A stretch of 64,000 nucleotides of DNA from Solen grandis (lineage: Eukaryota > Mollusca > Bivalvia > Adapedonta > Solenidae): assembly GCA_021229015.1 (NCBI GenBank), contig CM037780.1:61871323-61935322 (forward strand), written 5' to 3'. The notes under the pieces are model-generated. The model was not told the origin of the DNA and did not search any database. It was given only the letters and a program-made list of their open reading frames with translations. Positions 41,693 to 53,970 of this stretch are shown here, in pieces. Numbering within the stretch: the first letter of the stretch is position 1; each line of letters opens with the position of its first letter. A program made the translations under genes and the position numbers.

Positions 41693-42998
41693 ATATACTC
41701 CTGCAAAACAAATGTTTTCATCTAAATCAAAATGAAATTTATTTAGTTTTAACCATATAATTGTGTCAAAGTGATTTTCAACAATCTCTATCCATTACAA
41801 TATTCATTTCTAACATAAATTACAACACCTCTGCTGCTGCGTTTTGCACGCAAATTTTAAAATTTGCGAAACAAATATGTATAGTATTTGTGTGTTTTTA
41901 CACTTTCTACATTATTCTGTACTACTTATTTTTAAACTGCTGTTATATTAATTTTTCAAGTTGACGGTTTGTACTTTAAATATTTTAAGATCTCGAATCA
42001 TCTTCCTTTTCTTCTGAGCTTTAATGAATCAGGTGACCTTGCAAAGTCCTTTAACCAAGTTTTAAAACACGTTGCCTACAATTTTAAGGAAAATTCATGA
42101 GATACACATTATATGTGTTAAGTTTTTTTTAATAACGATAGAAGACTTGCATATTTTGAATCTTGTTTTTTTGTTTTGTTTTGTTTTTTCATTTATTGCA
42201 AGTAATTGATTCATAAAGTGTTTTTAACATATAACATGTTTTTTGTTTTTTAATTTACAATAGTAACAGTGTTTGCTCCCTGTTTTGTTATGCGTCTCCA
42301 CTGGCAAAAAAAAATCGATTCCATACTAACGCCGCATTTCCACGCGGTGTCAATAGTATAAAAAGCATTTGAAAGAGTGATATATCTGAAATCTAGACAC
42401 AACCCCCCGTGAATTCATTAGTAAACTTTTTAGGAAACTAATTTAGACCTTGGAAAGGGATCACATATAATAATTGGATTATTAAGAAAAAGCATTTTTC
42501 ACATACACTGCAGCTCCATTTCTTAATGTTAACTAAGTACAATTTAAGATCTAAAATTTAAAATCTATCACATTACGTACTTAACAGATTGTCTTTTGAA
42601 AATGAGCCTACTGTAGTATCAACTACCCAAGAAACAAAAGGTGCGTGAAAGTCAGACCGCATGCGCATTCAGGATTGTCAGCAGAAAAGACGCATGATGG
42701 GCTATTCTCTTGGGGGTTGACAAATTTCATTTATTTTTTTAAACCTCCAGAACCGGAGAAAAAAAATCATGATTTTTCTGGAAAAGGACAGTTGATATAA
42801 ATCGCGATTTTGACAAAGAGAAACATTGCAAAAAAAGGTGACATGGTGTTTTGATGAAATAAAGAAGTACTCGGAAGAGGTTAATGCACATTCAGGCTGA
42901 AAACAAAATGCGTTCCTATTGGAATGGTTAATGGATGAAGACCGTTGATTGTGCAGTTCGGCAAGGAACTATCTCTTTGACTTACAACAGTATGTAAT
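41693..42998. other. No gene recognised
   Basis: AT-rich sequence. No frame with a signature. Confidence 0.35.
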
Positions 42999-43178
42999 AG
43001 ATATATCATGGTTTTATTGGTATTTTTGCAGGTATCGTAAATTATACCATAGCCAGGTGACCTTTTGATTTGTGACCTCACGAGACGAAATCGATTGAGG
43101 TTGGCAAATAGAAAGGTCACATGGCTATGGCATAATTTGATATACCTGCAAAAATACCAATAAAACCATGATGTATCT
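42999..43178. mobile_element. Foldback MITE, 64-nt arms
   Basis: 42999-43062 and 43115-43178 are inverted copies with about 6-8 differences (shared: ATGGTTTTATTGGTATTTTT, then GCAGGTAT; CCATAGCC). The 52-nt loop is unique. The RNA would be a long hairpin. Confidence 0.8.
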
Positions 43179-44340
43179 GTTTTAACCTTAGCTACAATTG
43201 CACCGACATTGGTCTACATTGTTCTTTTTTTCAGTTCAGAAAAACTTTCGGTCTTTGAAGATGGAATTTAATAAAAGTGATAACGATATTCTCACACAAG
43301 TTGTTGAGCAAGCATAAACTGCGAGTCGCGGGATTTAGGAAATGTACCCCTGGTCACAGCGACACCAACCCGATCTATTATAACTGCGTTTTAGTATCTG
43401 AAGTAACATTCAGACAGAATGTGTAGTTTTTCAGTGCTAAAGGTTGCATTTAAGTTTCATTTTAAAGACAGTGTTCTCATTGTGCATTTTTAAATTGCTA
43501 AATGTTACTGGTTCTTTTTTACTTTTAAATGTTTCATTTTAAATGACGGTGTTCTCGTTGTTATCTTTCAGTTGAATACACAATTATTTAAATATTACAG
43601 AAAAAATGTCTATCGGCAGTTTTTTAGTCTTGCTATATCACAGTGTGTCAAGTCTGGCAAGCTAGTGACGTCATGTCATCACATCTTCCCAGAGCAGGTT
43701 CTATTTATAGATCCGATATACCATGAAAATTATACCATAGCTCCGCCCATGGTAAAATCTTAGGTTATGGGCAAATATACAGACAGTTTCTTTGAAAAGA
43801 ACTGCAGAGCTATACTAGGTTGATCAGAGATGGAACTCTCAACGTTAAATATGAAGACGAAAGTGAAGACAATACATTTTCTTAAACTTTCTTCAAGAGC
43901 CAACTGTTGTAGCAAACTGCAACCTGCTGTGCGGATTTCAACTTTACGTCATTCAGTGATGTAAACAGCAACAGTGAAAAGGACCACAATGACGAAACTG
44001 TGGCTATTGATCACCCTGTTGAGAAACCAATAAAATACACTTCAGTGAAGCTGATGTGACAGTCGAGAGTGAGTACCATACTGCAGAATAGAGTGACAGA
44101 AAGACACAAGATCTAAAATAATAAAGAAACAGATATGTCAAATTACTCAGGGACATACGTATCTGATTTATATGGAGATACACTGAATCGGGATGAGCCT
44201 GATGTTACCATTAGTGAAGATATATAAATAGATAGATTAATAGAGAAGCTTGTTCTGTTTACTGTTAAAACTTTCTATTTTTGTCCATTTTTGTATACAA
44301 AGTTGTTATTATTTTTCAATTAGGCGTAATAAAAAAGTTA
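43179..44340. other. No gene recognised
   Basis: AT-rich. A scrap of AAATTATACCATAGC at 43727-43742 echoes the foldback MITE upstream. Confidence 0.35.
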
Positions 44341-44342
44341 TT

Positions 44343-44543
44343 GTTTCTACTAACCCGACCGACCCTATTTTTCGTACCGACCCTTAAATATCTTTTCGTA
44401 GTTGTCGGGCTATTACGGTTGGAAAACGCTGTTTTACGTCAATTCCACTAACAAATAAGGTAAAAATGGAGAAAAAAATAAAAATAAAAAAAAGTTTAGC
44501 CGACTTACCGACCCTATTTTTTTTGGCGATGTTAGTGGAAACA
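44343..44543. mobile_element. MITE with GTTTCYACTAAC termini
   Basis: Left GTTTCTACTAAC and right GTTAGTGGAAAC are inverted. Inside each end is ACCGACCCTATTTTT in direct orientation. About 200 bp, non-coding. It shares the CCGACCCT core with the element at 50175. Confidence 0.6.
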
Positions 44544-45351
44544 AAAACAAAAAATTTCGCCTTACCCATTTTTAACATGAAATAAATAAATTTCTCAATT
44601 ATCTTACAATTAAAATAAAAGAAGATTATTTTGTTATTTTGTTTTTGGCCTCTTTTTCCCTCTTTATTTTCAAATTCAAACGTATTACTGCAGAATACAT
44701 AATCATTTAATAACAGTTATTTACTTCCATCCAAATTTTTTAAATATTTTGTTGACATAACAGTAGAAGTATTTTTATATCATCATATAAGTTTTTAGGA
44801 AAACACTAAAATATGTCATCAATCAAAAGTGTTTTGGTAAGACTTGGTTTAACTACAAATTCCCTGACAATTGATAATTGCTAGTTACGACAATACGTTT
44901 AATAACGACACGCGGTCTACCGCGTGGTCATACAATCACGGAAAGCTCGTAACGCGAGGATATTATTACAGCATGTCTGAAATGCTATATTGAAAACGAA
45001 CAATTCCTTTATAATTCAATATAACATTAACATTTAATTTTACATTTATACCGTGCAGGCGTGTTTTACTTTATAGACATACGTGTTAGAGTCTCGTGAA
45101 ATTATCGGTTCAAAGTTTATTCATTGCCTTTAGGTAGTTTGAGAGCAATGATGTGTATTTTAAGGGATATGATAGCATACAACATGAAAGTTAATGTAAA
45201 TAAAACGATCACTGATTGTTTATTTAAAGTAAGGTCTATGTTATGTCAAATCAGTAAAACTGAAACAACATCGTATGATTGGTGGAGATTTAAAGAACAA
45301 ATGTACCGACTTCGGATCAGAATATTGTGAGCTCTCAATAATAATATCTTC
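44544..45351. other. No gene recognised
   Basis: AT-rich sequence. The 68-codon frame at 45124 has no signature. Confidence 0.3.
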
Positions 45352-45478
45352 TTGGGGGCAAAACAAATAAGTTCAAGACCTCCTCTGGCGCAAAGTGCTG
45401 GCCCATTTCAGGAATCGTCGAGAGGAATTAATATATGTTGTAGGAACTATTTTTTCAATCGATGTAAATAAATTTCCT
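45352..45478 (+). mobile_element. SINE family C, 3' part
   Basis: AAGACCTCCTCTGGCGCAAA then GTGCTGGCCCA, GTCGAGAGGAATTA and AATCGATGTAAATAAAT match the body and tail of the copy at 26945. Confidence 0.7.
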
Positions 45479-46339
45479 TCCACTCTTTAGTTTATTTCGT
45501 TGTAAATACATATATTTAAAGAGTGGTTGATTTAAGTATATAACACTTTGTTTCCCCTAAGAATCTACTCTATTCTTACTTACGGAAATGAACAATTAGA
45601 CTCCCGGTGTCTAGAATATATAAGTCCCGGAAATAAACTGGTAAAACTTCGCAATCTAGATTGTCTGGGAGGCGTCAGTGAAACTATTCCGATGAGAGAA
45701 ACGATAGAATGAACTGCCGGTTAAGACAGTGCAGGGAGATATCAGGAAATATGAATTATTCATTTTGCGAATTATTTCTTCGGTTTTGCCTGTACTGAGG
45801 GTATGACAAATATTTTGCAATGTATTTTGATTTGTTTTTAAAGCTACATATGGGTAAAATTTTAAAGTCGCGTGTTTTACTCTTGAACACTGTGTGGTCC
45901 CAGTGTATATATTAAGCCAATAGCAGAGTGAAAAACTTGGTGAGGAAAAGGAATACAAATAATCAGACCAAAAAAATTATTCCGAAGACGGTTTGCCTAT
46001 TTTTATGCAAGACATGTTCCATTTTGTATTTGTCAGAGATTACAGATAATATAAAATCCGCGTGGTCGTAATTTAGTACCCGAACCACTGTTTCCCTCAT
46101 GTGTAATATTGATAATATGGCCAGGGGTTGGAATTATCGCAGACGACTGTCAAACCATATCTGACACATTACTTGATTTGTGTACATGCACTTGAATCAA
46201 CACGTTTTTTGTTGTTCAGTAAACGATAATATCGACAAAACATGCGTAATATAAGATATCTTAAATCAATCAAGTAATAAATCTGCTTAAAAATTAGGTT
46301 ACTTTTTTAGGGTACATTTTGTTGTTGTTGTTGTTGTAT
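45479..46339. other. No gene recognised
   Basis: AT-rich sequence ending in a (TTG)n run at 46320-46336. Confidence 0.35.
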
Positions 46340-46577
46340 TGGGGTTTACCGTCGTTGCAATAGTATTTCAATCATATAGCGACGTATAGCTAATTACAGG
46401 TGGAGGAAGACCCCGAGTACACAGAGGTACCCGGGTAGAACCACCGACCTACCGCAAGCCAGCTGGAAGGCTTCCTCACATGAAAAATCCGAAGTCCCTA
46501 TCGGGATTCGAACCTACAACGGTGAGGGGCTGAGAGGTTTGTAGTTCACGACTGTAACCGCTCGGCCACGGCGGCCC
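46340..46577 (-). mobile_element. SINE family B, full length
   Basis: On the minus strand: head GGCCGCCGTGGCCGAGCGGT (class II tRNA-like), B box GGTTCGAATCCCG, body TGAGGAAGCCTTCCAGCTGG, GTACTCGGGGTCTTCCTCCA and a 3' tail ending in GTAAACCCCAATA. A long G run follows the head at 46591. Confidence 0.85.
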
Positions 46578-48063
46578 CATTTTCTTTTGGGGGGGGGGGG
46601 GGGGGGCGGGTTTCGAAGTACTTAGAGCGTCGGCCCCATTAGCTCTGAACCCTTGGTTGCAATGCGATATAAATACCAATGTGTCATAATTATGCATCAA
46701 AGCATATAAGAGTTGTGCCAGGTTTTGACAATGTGACTTTGGGTTGTATCATTCCATTTGTTTACGGAGTAATATCCCATAGTGGGAATTATATAAAGTA
46801 ACCACATTACTAAATTATTGATTTATAGGTGTTGAACTCAAGAAAGAAATGCCGTATTATTTCCATTTTCCTTAATGTTACAATACTACTGTATTAAAAC
46901 TTTGTGAAATATGAAAATATACTCGATACTCGTATTTTTGTATTTTCTCTGTAGATCAAAACATTAACCCGATTGATTTCGAAAAGAACACAAAAAAGGA
47001 AATAAACTCGTTACAAAAAAGTGTTTATTTATATTTATGTAAATTTGATAGCGTCCGAAATTCAACAGAAACAATCAAATCAGTGGAAACAATGTACACT
47101 ATGTTAAAAATTTAGAAATTTAAAGAATATTTTCTATGGGAGGAACGAATATGTAACCTTTTGAGTATAGGAAAACACCGCTCAGTTTATGATAAAAAGA
47201 ATTAGACTGTTTCGTTAAAGTGTGTGATTCCAAATCAAATCTTCGATAATCAAACTGTAATATTAGCATATCATAACTAGAACATTCGATGAATCTTTTA
47301 CACCATCACAAAAATCTTGAAGATATTTAGATTGGGCGCCAAACAATAACATCCAGACGAAAATAAATGTTTATCAAGATTGTATTTTTATGAAGTGATA
47401 ATGCCTTTCGGATAATGTCGAAACGGCAGACATTCAAAACCTTTCGTTTGCGTTCCAGATTTTTTCCTGGACATAAATATTGCTTTGCGCCGAAAGCATC
47501 TTCACTTCTCCGTCGGCAGTCAACGCTTGTATCCCAGCGTATTAATGGCAGACTGGCGCATCTAATTATTGCTATAATACGATTTGTTTCAACGATTTGA
47601 TCTCTATTCAGCTCGGCTAATGACCTGTCTCATTATAACAAGGTGTTAGGGCGATGTGTTCAAAAGGTTGTTTTGTGCCAAACCACCTGTCATGCCTACG
47701 GACATATGTGTTACAGAAAGTAGAAACGCTTCAACGTCAAGTTTTATTTTTGATATTATATATGCAGACCTAGAAAATATAAAGACTTGCTCTAAGAAAA
47801 GGCTACATTGTTACACGGCGAACTTCTCCTTGATATCAATGCCGTATTAAAACACCTTACGTTATAATATTCTTAACATGGAGAAGTTAATCGCCTTAAT
47901 CTCAAACCGGTGAAATGTCTTAATCAACCAGAATAAGGTCCGTCGATGAATAATTTACATGTATTTCGTTTAAAGATTTCTTTTGCAGAAGCTTTTCGCA
48001 TGGATGAATGGGATCACGTGATAAATGGCGGCAGTGAGGGTCGAGTTTTTTTTGTTGTTGTTG
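46578..48063. other. No gene recognised
   Basis: Begins with an 18-nt G tract beside the SINE, otherwise AT-rich. The 61-codon frame at 47415 is basic but featureless. Confidence 0.3.

Positions 48064-48095
<32 letters not shown>
48064..48095. repeat. (TG)n microsatellite
   Basis: About 32 nt of TG after a TTG run, just upstream of the LINE ORF1. Confidence 0.95.
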
Positions 48096-48096
<1 letters not shown>

Positions 48097-48214
48097 CTGT
48101 GAAAATTGACCATCTTAGTTAATGTTATACTGTTTTGAAGTGTTTTTATATTTGGTCTAGTAACCTCGAAGGAAAGTAAACAGTAGCAGAGGCCCGTCTG
48201 GGGGTGATATTTCG

Positions 48215-49034
48215 GTGAGTGAATTATTTAGTCAAGTTAACAGTATATTGTACGATAACGATAGTGTATTTCTGCTGAATTCACCAACTGACACTACTTC
48301 TACTACTGACAGTAACGATAGCAGCAGCAGTAGCATCACGTTCAACATGGCGTCAGGAAGCAAAGATAAGGTAGGGTTCGAACCAGTTTCACAACCCTCT
48401 TTATGTGATGTTATGTCATGTTTGAAAAAAATTGAAAGTAGACTGAGTCACATGGACAAAAGGCTGGATGGTTTAGACGAGGTTAAACAAAAAGTAGATA
48501 TATTTGATACGGAAATAAAGACGCTATGGTTGCTTTGGAGGAAAAAACAACAACAAGAAAGTGACAGAGTAACAGCAGTAGAAGAGAAAGTGGAGAGTAC
48601 TGACTTCTCTTTAGGCATGTTGAGTGATAAAGTCGTCACAGTAGAGAAGGAGAGAGATCTGTTAAAGGACGAGGTTACTTACTTACAAGTTCAATCTGTG
48701 ATAAACCTTGATAAGGGTTAATTTTGGGTTTCCGGAAAGATGAAAGTGGCAAAGGAGACCAAAGGAAAATTGAGAGAGTACACAGATTGGGCTGAAGCAA
48801 CAGGGTAGATGTAAAAATCGTGCAAGTTCTACATTTCGAAGATAAGGGTTTGTTAGAAAGCAGTGGAAGACACTAGAAGGAACTCCGTACTTCGTTAGTG
48901 AACAGCTTCCTAAAGAAGTGGTGGAAAAAGGGAAGAGGTTAGCCCCAAAGTTAAGAGCAGCGAGACAGGAGGGCAAAAGAGCATGGATAGCATACGAGAT
49001 GTTGTATGATGACGGGAGGGCCGTGAGTGACTAG
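48215..49034 (+). pseudogene. LINE ORF1 protein (L1/Tx1-like), frameshifted
   Basis: The first frame is open from 48215 (GTG; first ATG at 48347, MASGSKDKVGFEPV), with a Ser/Thr-rich start and a coiled coil (IESRLSHMDKRLDGLDEVKQ, VEEKVESTDFSLGMLSDKV), the trimerisation region of such proteins. It stops at 48719-48721. Coding sense then resumes in other frames: a GFPE-like motif near 48728, then GTPYFVSEQLPKEVVEKGKR and GKRAWIAYEMLYDDGRAVSD, ending at TAG 49032-49034. That C-terminal pattern is the RNA-binding end of L1/Tx1-type ORF1. At least one frameshift and internal stops make it dead. Confidence 0.7.
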
Positions 49035-49830
49035 TGTTTAGCGGAGGGTGAAGTGAAAGTACTGTCATGGAATGTAAATGGGCTGTCCAGGGCCAAAATT
49101 GAAAGTGAGGAGTTTGTAAATAATATTGTTGAAAATGATATTATTATTGTGTTTTTGTTTGAGTCATGGACCTCTTCTAACAGTAAAATTGATATTTCTG
49201 GGTATGTTTGCCATAATTACTTTTAATTAGAAACTTTCAACATAGAAATGCTAGGAGATGCAGTGGGGGCGTGGTTTTATATTATAAAGATTCTATTTAG
49301 GATGGTATTGAAATTATCAAAAATTATCATAAATCGTTAATTTGGTTAAAGCTTGATCATATATTCTTTAAAACCGACAGATATATATATTTATGAGGTA
49401 TATATTTGTGGAATGAAGATTCCCCTGCGTACGATGTTGTAAATGTAGATTTCTTTGACTTATTAGAAAATGATATATGTTCCTATGAGGACATGGGTAA
49501 CGTTTATATATGTGGTGATTTTAACAGCAGAGTAGGTTTAATACATGATTTTATAAGAAACGATAATATTAACACATTTTTTGATGATCCTGATTATATA
49601 CCAGATGAATACCGCGGCAGGGCCTCTTAAGACAAAAAGTGTAACAATTTCAGGTCAAAACTTTTAGACTTGTGTAAATCCACGTGTATGAGAATTGTTA
49701 ACGGCAGGGTTGGCAATGATCAAGGTTCTTGTACATTTATTGCTCGCAATGGCGCGTTCGTAGTAGACTATTTGTTATGTAAAGAATGTAACTTTTACAA
49801 AATCACGTGCTTTAATGTAAATGTTATGAA
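49035..49830 (+). pseudogene. LINE ORF2 endonuclease domain, truncated and broken
   Basis: Directly after the ORF1 stop, in the same frame: EVKVLSWNVNGLSRAK (the SWNVNGL start of the APE-type endonuclease), IIIVFLFESWTSSNSKIDIS, a stop near 49225, and then, after further breaks, WNEDSPAYDVVNVDFFDLLE, YICGDFNSRVG (catalytic GDFNSR) and FVVDYLLCKECNF. No reverse transcriptase follows, so the element is cut off after the endonuclease. Sister of the fragment at 41309. Confidence 0.72.
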
Positions 49831-50174
49831 CGAATGAAGCGAACATGTACCAATGTGCTTATCACTCAGTTGTTATTACGTGTTTGACTGTAATGACGAT
49901 GTTTTTACAAGATAAGACAAAGACAAGACAAGACAAGATGTTTTTACAGTTAAGTATAAATGGTCACAGTTTCACAGAGAGTCATTTTGAGGAAGTCTTA
50001 TTGATTGAATGATGACATAGTTTTAATACAGTACTCTGGCTTTTTGCAGACGATATGGCTGAAGGTTGATTTTTTCAGCCAAATAGTAACATTTTATAAA
50101 CTGTCCAATACCAACTTAGATATGTGTTCCGCTCAAAATTGTGGGTACCATAGGGGTTAGACAAAACAATAGTT

Positions 50175-50350
50175 CCGTTTCTGGTCTCCTGGCCGACCCC
50201 CTTTTTTAACGACCGACCCTAAGTATTTTTTTACCTTTCCCCCTTAAAAAATATTTCCCTTTTTACCTTTTGTTACATGTAAAAAAAAAATGAAAAAATA
50301 AAATCCCGACCTACCGACCCTCTTTTTTATTTGCTGGAGACCAGAAACGG
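50175..50350. mobile_element. MITE with CCGTTTCTGGTCTCC termini
   Basis: CCGTTTCTGGTCTCCTGG at the left is inverted at the right (GGAGACCAGAAACGG). Inside are ACCGACCCT words as in the MITE at 44343. It ends 11 nt before the tandem-repeat element. Confidence 0.7.
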
Positions 50351-50361
50351 CTTTTTTTTTT

Positions 50362-52091
50362 AGCTCACCTGAGCACAACGTGCTCATGGTGAGCTATTGT
50401 GATCGCCTTTTGTCCGTCGTCCGTCGTCCGTGCGTGCGTGCGTCCGTCCGTCGTCAACAATTTGCTTTAAACAACATCTCCTCATAAACCGCTGAAGGGA
50501 TTTTGACCAAACTTCACAGGAATCATCCTTATGATGCCCTCTATCAAAGTTGTACAAATTATTCAGATTGGTTGAAAAAGTAGGTCACAGGAGCTAAAAA
50601 TAGATTTTAAAAATGCAAACTTTGAAAATCTTCTTCTGCAAAACTGCAAGGCCTAGAGCTTAGATATTTGGTATGTAGCATCATCTTATGGGCCATTACC
50701 AAGATTGTACAAATCATAGCCCTACGGTGATAAATGCCCCCGCACCAGGGGTCACTTGTTTTACATAGAGTTATATAGGAAAATCTTTAAAAATCTTCTT
50801 CTATGAATCCATAAGGCCTAGAGCTTAGATATTTGGTATGTAGCATCATCTTATGGTTCATTACCAAGATTGTTCAAATCATAGCCCTGTGGTGATAAAT
50901 GCCCCCGCACCAGGGGTCACTTGTTTTACATAGAGTTATATAGGAAAATCTTTAAAAATCTTCTTCTATGAATCCATTAGGCCTAGAGCTTAGATATTTG
51001 GTATGTAGCATCATCTAATGGTTCATTACCAAGATTGTTCAAATCATAGCTCTACGGTGATAAATGCCCCCACATCAGGGGTCACTTGTTTTACATAGAG
51101 ATATATAGGAAAATCTTTAAAAATCTTCTTCTATGAATCCATAAGGCCTAGAGCTTAGATATTTGGTATGTAGCATCATCTAAAGGTTCATTACCAAGAT
51201 TGTTCAAATCATAGCCCTATGGTGATAAATGCCCCCGCACCAGGGGTCACTTGTTTTACATAGATTTATATAGGAAAAACTTTAAAAATCTTCTTCTATG
51301 AATCCATTAGGCCTAGAGCTTAGATATTTGGTATGTAGCATCATCTAAAGGTTCATTACCAAGATTGTTCAAATCATAGCCCTATGGTGATAAATGCCCC
51401 CGCACCAGGGGTCACTTGTTTTACATAGATTTATATAGGAAAAACTTTAAAAATCTTCTTCTATGAATCCATAAGGCCTAGAGTTAGATATTTGGTATGT
51501 AGCATCATCTAATGGTTCATTACCAAGATTGTTCAAATCATAGCCCTATGGTGATAAATGCCCCCGCACCAGGGGTCACTTGTTTTACATAGATTTATAT
51601 AGGAAAAACTTTAAAAATCTTCTTCTATGAATCCATAAGGCCTAGAGATTAGATATTTGGTATGTAGCATCATCTTAAGGTTCATTTCCAAGATTGTACA
51701 AATCATGACCTTATGGTGATAAATGCCCCCGCACCAGGGGTCACTTGTTTTACATAGAGTTATATAGGAAAATCTATAGGAAAATCTTTAAAAAAATCTT
51801 CTTCTATGAATCCATAAGGCCTTGAGCTTAGATTTTTGGTATGTAGTATCATCTAATGGTTCATTATCAAGATTTTCAAAATTATGGCCCTTTGGAGATA
51901 AATGACCCCGCACTAAGTCTTCTCCTCTGAAACCATAAGGCCCAGTGCTTATATATTTGGTGTATAATATTGTCAGGGCTAAAATGTTTAAGATTGAGTT
52001 ATATCAGAATTCTTGTCTGTTTAAAAACCTTGTAATCAGTTGTAGCAATGGTACTCAGGTGAGCGTTTCAGGGCCATCATGGCCCTCTTGT
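50362..52091 (-). mobile_element. Non-autonomous tandem-repeat transposon, Helentron/pearl-like, copy 2
   Basis: Reverse orientation to the copy at 5251. It opens with AGCTCACCTGAGCACAACGT then GCTCATGGTGAGC (hairpin), a GTCCGTCC microsatellite and AACAATTTGCTTTAAACAAC, and ends with CTCAGGTGAGCGTTTCAGGG then the CCATCATGG dyad and CCCTCTTGTT. Inside are about eight copies of a 165-bp unit. Ends are nearly the same as copy 1 while the internal monomers differ (GGTTGACCC type against TAGATATTTGGTATG type), so related ends carry different arrays. No coding capacity. Confidence 0.72.
50630..51965. repeat. 165-bp tandem array inside copy 2
   Basis: TAGATATTTGGTATGTAGCA starts at 50661, 50826, 50991, 51156, 51321, 51485 and 51650, then a diverged unit at 51829 and another near 51950. 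Spacing is 164-165 nt until the last units. Neighbouring monomers differ by only a few bases. Confidence 0.95.
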
Positions 52092-52909
52092 TTTTTTGTG
52101 TTTTTTTTTAAAATTAACATTTTAATATGGTCAAGTATATTGTTATTTCAAGAGTTTCTAATGTGTTTATATAAGAAAGTTACTAGTCATGTCCCCCCTA
52201 TAAATAAACTTGTAACATTGTTCGATTGGTGATATAGAAGACATTTGTCGCCATTTCCATAATTTGTTTTTAATCATTTAATTTATGAGTATAATTCAAA
52301 TACTAACTTGCAAATTTTTTGTGTGTTATGTACCTTTTATTTCAATACCAATGTAATTGTAATGTCAGCATGTCCTCGGCATAATGATTGACAACTATAT
52401 CGACATTATCTGCATGTTTTATAGGACGAACACCGACTACGGAAAATGAACACCTGTATTTACAGACTTTGTATATACATTGTATATATATTCATTAATC
52501 TCTATAATGTTGACAGTCTGTTCGATTTTAGGACGAGCAAAGAAACAACATGGATAATAAAAAAGTGAATAATCAATAGCCTTTAATATTCAGACCTCGT
52601 GTTTATTTAGTATTTATCATTTCCCTGCTCAGTAAATAATTCTACGGTGTAATATATTTCATTATGTTGCGTTGACAATGTCTTTAGAAACGATTAGGAG
52701 GTAATATTTTCAAAAATAAAGGCTTGGCTTTTCGTGATTTGGATGACTGCATGGAAAGGAATTCATGGCAAATTCACAAAGTATTAAAATATATCTTTAC
52801 CTCCTTTGAGATGATATCAATTCATATTGTTCAAGTTTTAATAATAATTTCGATTTAAGTTATCACTATAATACATTTCTCGTTAGCTTATCCTACAATG
52901 GAAAATACC
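52092..52909. other. No gene recognised
   Basis: AT-rich sequence after a T run. Confidence 0.35.
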
Positions 52910-53224
52910 GTCCCCAGTGGTCAAGTTGTTAGAGCGTCCGCCTGGGGAGCCGGAGGTGGTGGGTTCAATCCGGCCGTAACATATTACAGTTCATAAAAAT
53001 GCTACTGGTAATTCCCTGCATTGCGCTCAGCCTATATACAGATGTTAACTACAGGATAGTTCCAGGACTGGTTGGCCCGGTGTCAGGATAATGTGACAGG
53101 GCGTGTTATCATGCCGCTTGCTTACGGCGTGATTTACAATGCGTCAGCACTATATCTGTCTCAAGTAGACACAGCCTCCAAATGACTGAAATATTGCCGA
53201 CGGGGCGTTAACCCAACCAAACAA
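52910..53224 (+). mobile_element. SINE family A, full length
   Basis: Head GTCCCCAGTGGTCAAGTTGT, B box GGGTTCAATCCGG, body GATAGTTCCAGGACTGGTTG then GCCCGGTGTCAGGATAATGT, and tail ATGACTGAAATATTGCCGAC ending in TTAACCCAACCAAACAAT. One of the best-preserved copies. Confidence 0.88.
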
Positions 53225-53723
53225 TCAACGGAAAAGACTATGTCATGGCCGATCAGGAGCATTGACATTACAATGTATTTTTAATGACCAGCTACCCTTA
53301 TCGGCTCCACATGTAACCCGTAAAGAATATTAGATAGTAGCAATATGCACGTCTTATCATATTTTAACGACATGTCAAACCTAAGTCAATATCAGTCATA
53401 AATGAGAATGATGTAAGGGTTAATTGAATAAATGAATATTTGATATGTCTAGTCTATGTAAGTGATTGTCTATGCAAATGCTTGACAAATCGGCTTTGAA
53501 CAGTATTTACAAAGACCGAAACCTGTTATAAATTGCTTTTGGGATACTTTAATGTTTTACAACATAGTGTATTGCCACATTGATAATGGATATAAACGGT
53601 TAATGATTTTTATGCCGTGTATTTATTCCATTTGATGCAATCCTTATTTCGCAAGGGACTGCGTCGAGGTGACATGTACGAGATACATATACGCTCATAA
53701 TGCACTCTGTCTTTCAGCATGTT
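53225..53723. other. No gene recognised
   Basis: Ordinary AT-rich spacer between two full-length SINEs of different families. Confidence 0.35.
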
Positions 53724-53970
53724 TGGGGCCTCCGTGACCGAGAGGGTAAAGTCATTGAGTTTAACACTCACTCAGCCCCTCACCGCGTGGGTTCGAATCC
53801 CGGAAGGGTCATTCGGATTTTCATGTGAGGAAGCCTTCCAGCTGACCTGCGGTAGGTCTATGTTTCTACCCGGATGCTTCCGTGCATTCGGGGTCTTCCT
53901 CCACCTGTAATTAGCTGGACGTCGCTATATGACTGAAATTCTGTCGAAGCGACGGTAAACCCAAATAGTC
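53724..53970 (+). mobile_element. SINE family B, full length
   Basis: Class II tRNA-like head GGGGCCTCCGTGACCGAGAG, B box GGGTTCGAATCCC, body GAGGAAGCCTTCCAGCTGAC, GGTCTTCCTCCACCTGTAAT and tail ATGACTGAAATTCTGTCGAA then GCGACGGTAAACCCAA. Confidence 0.88.
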
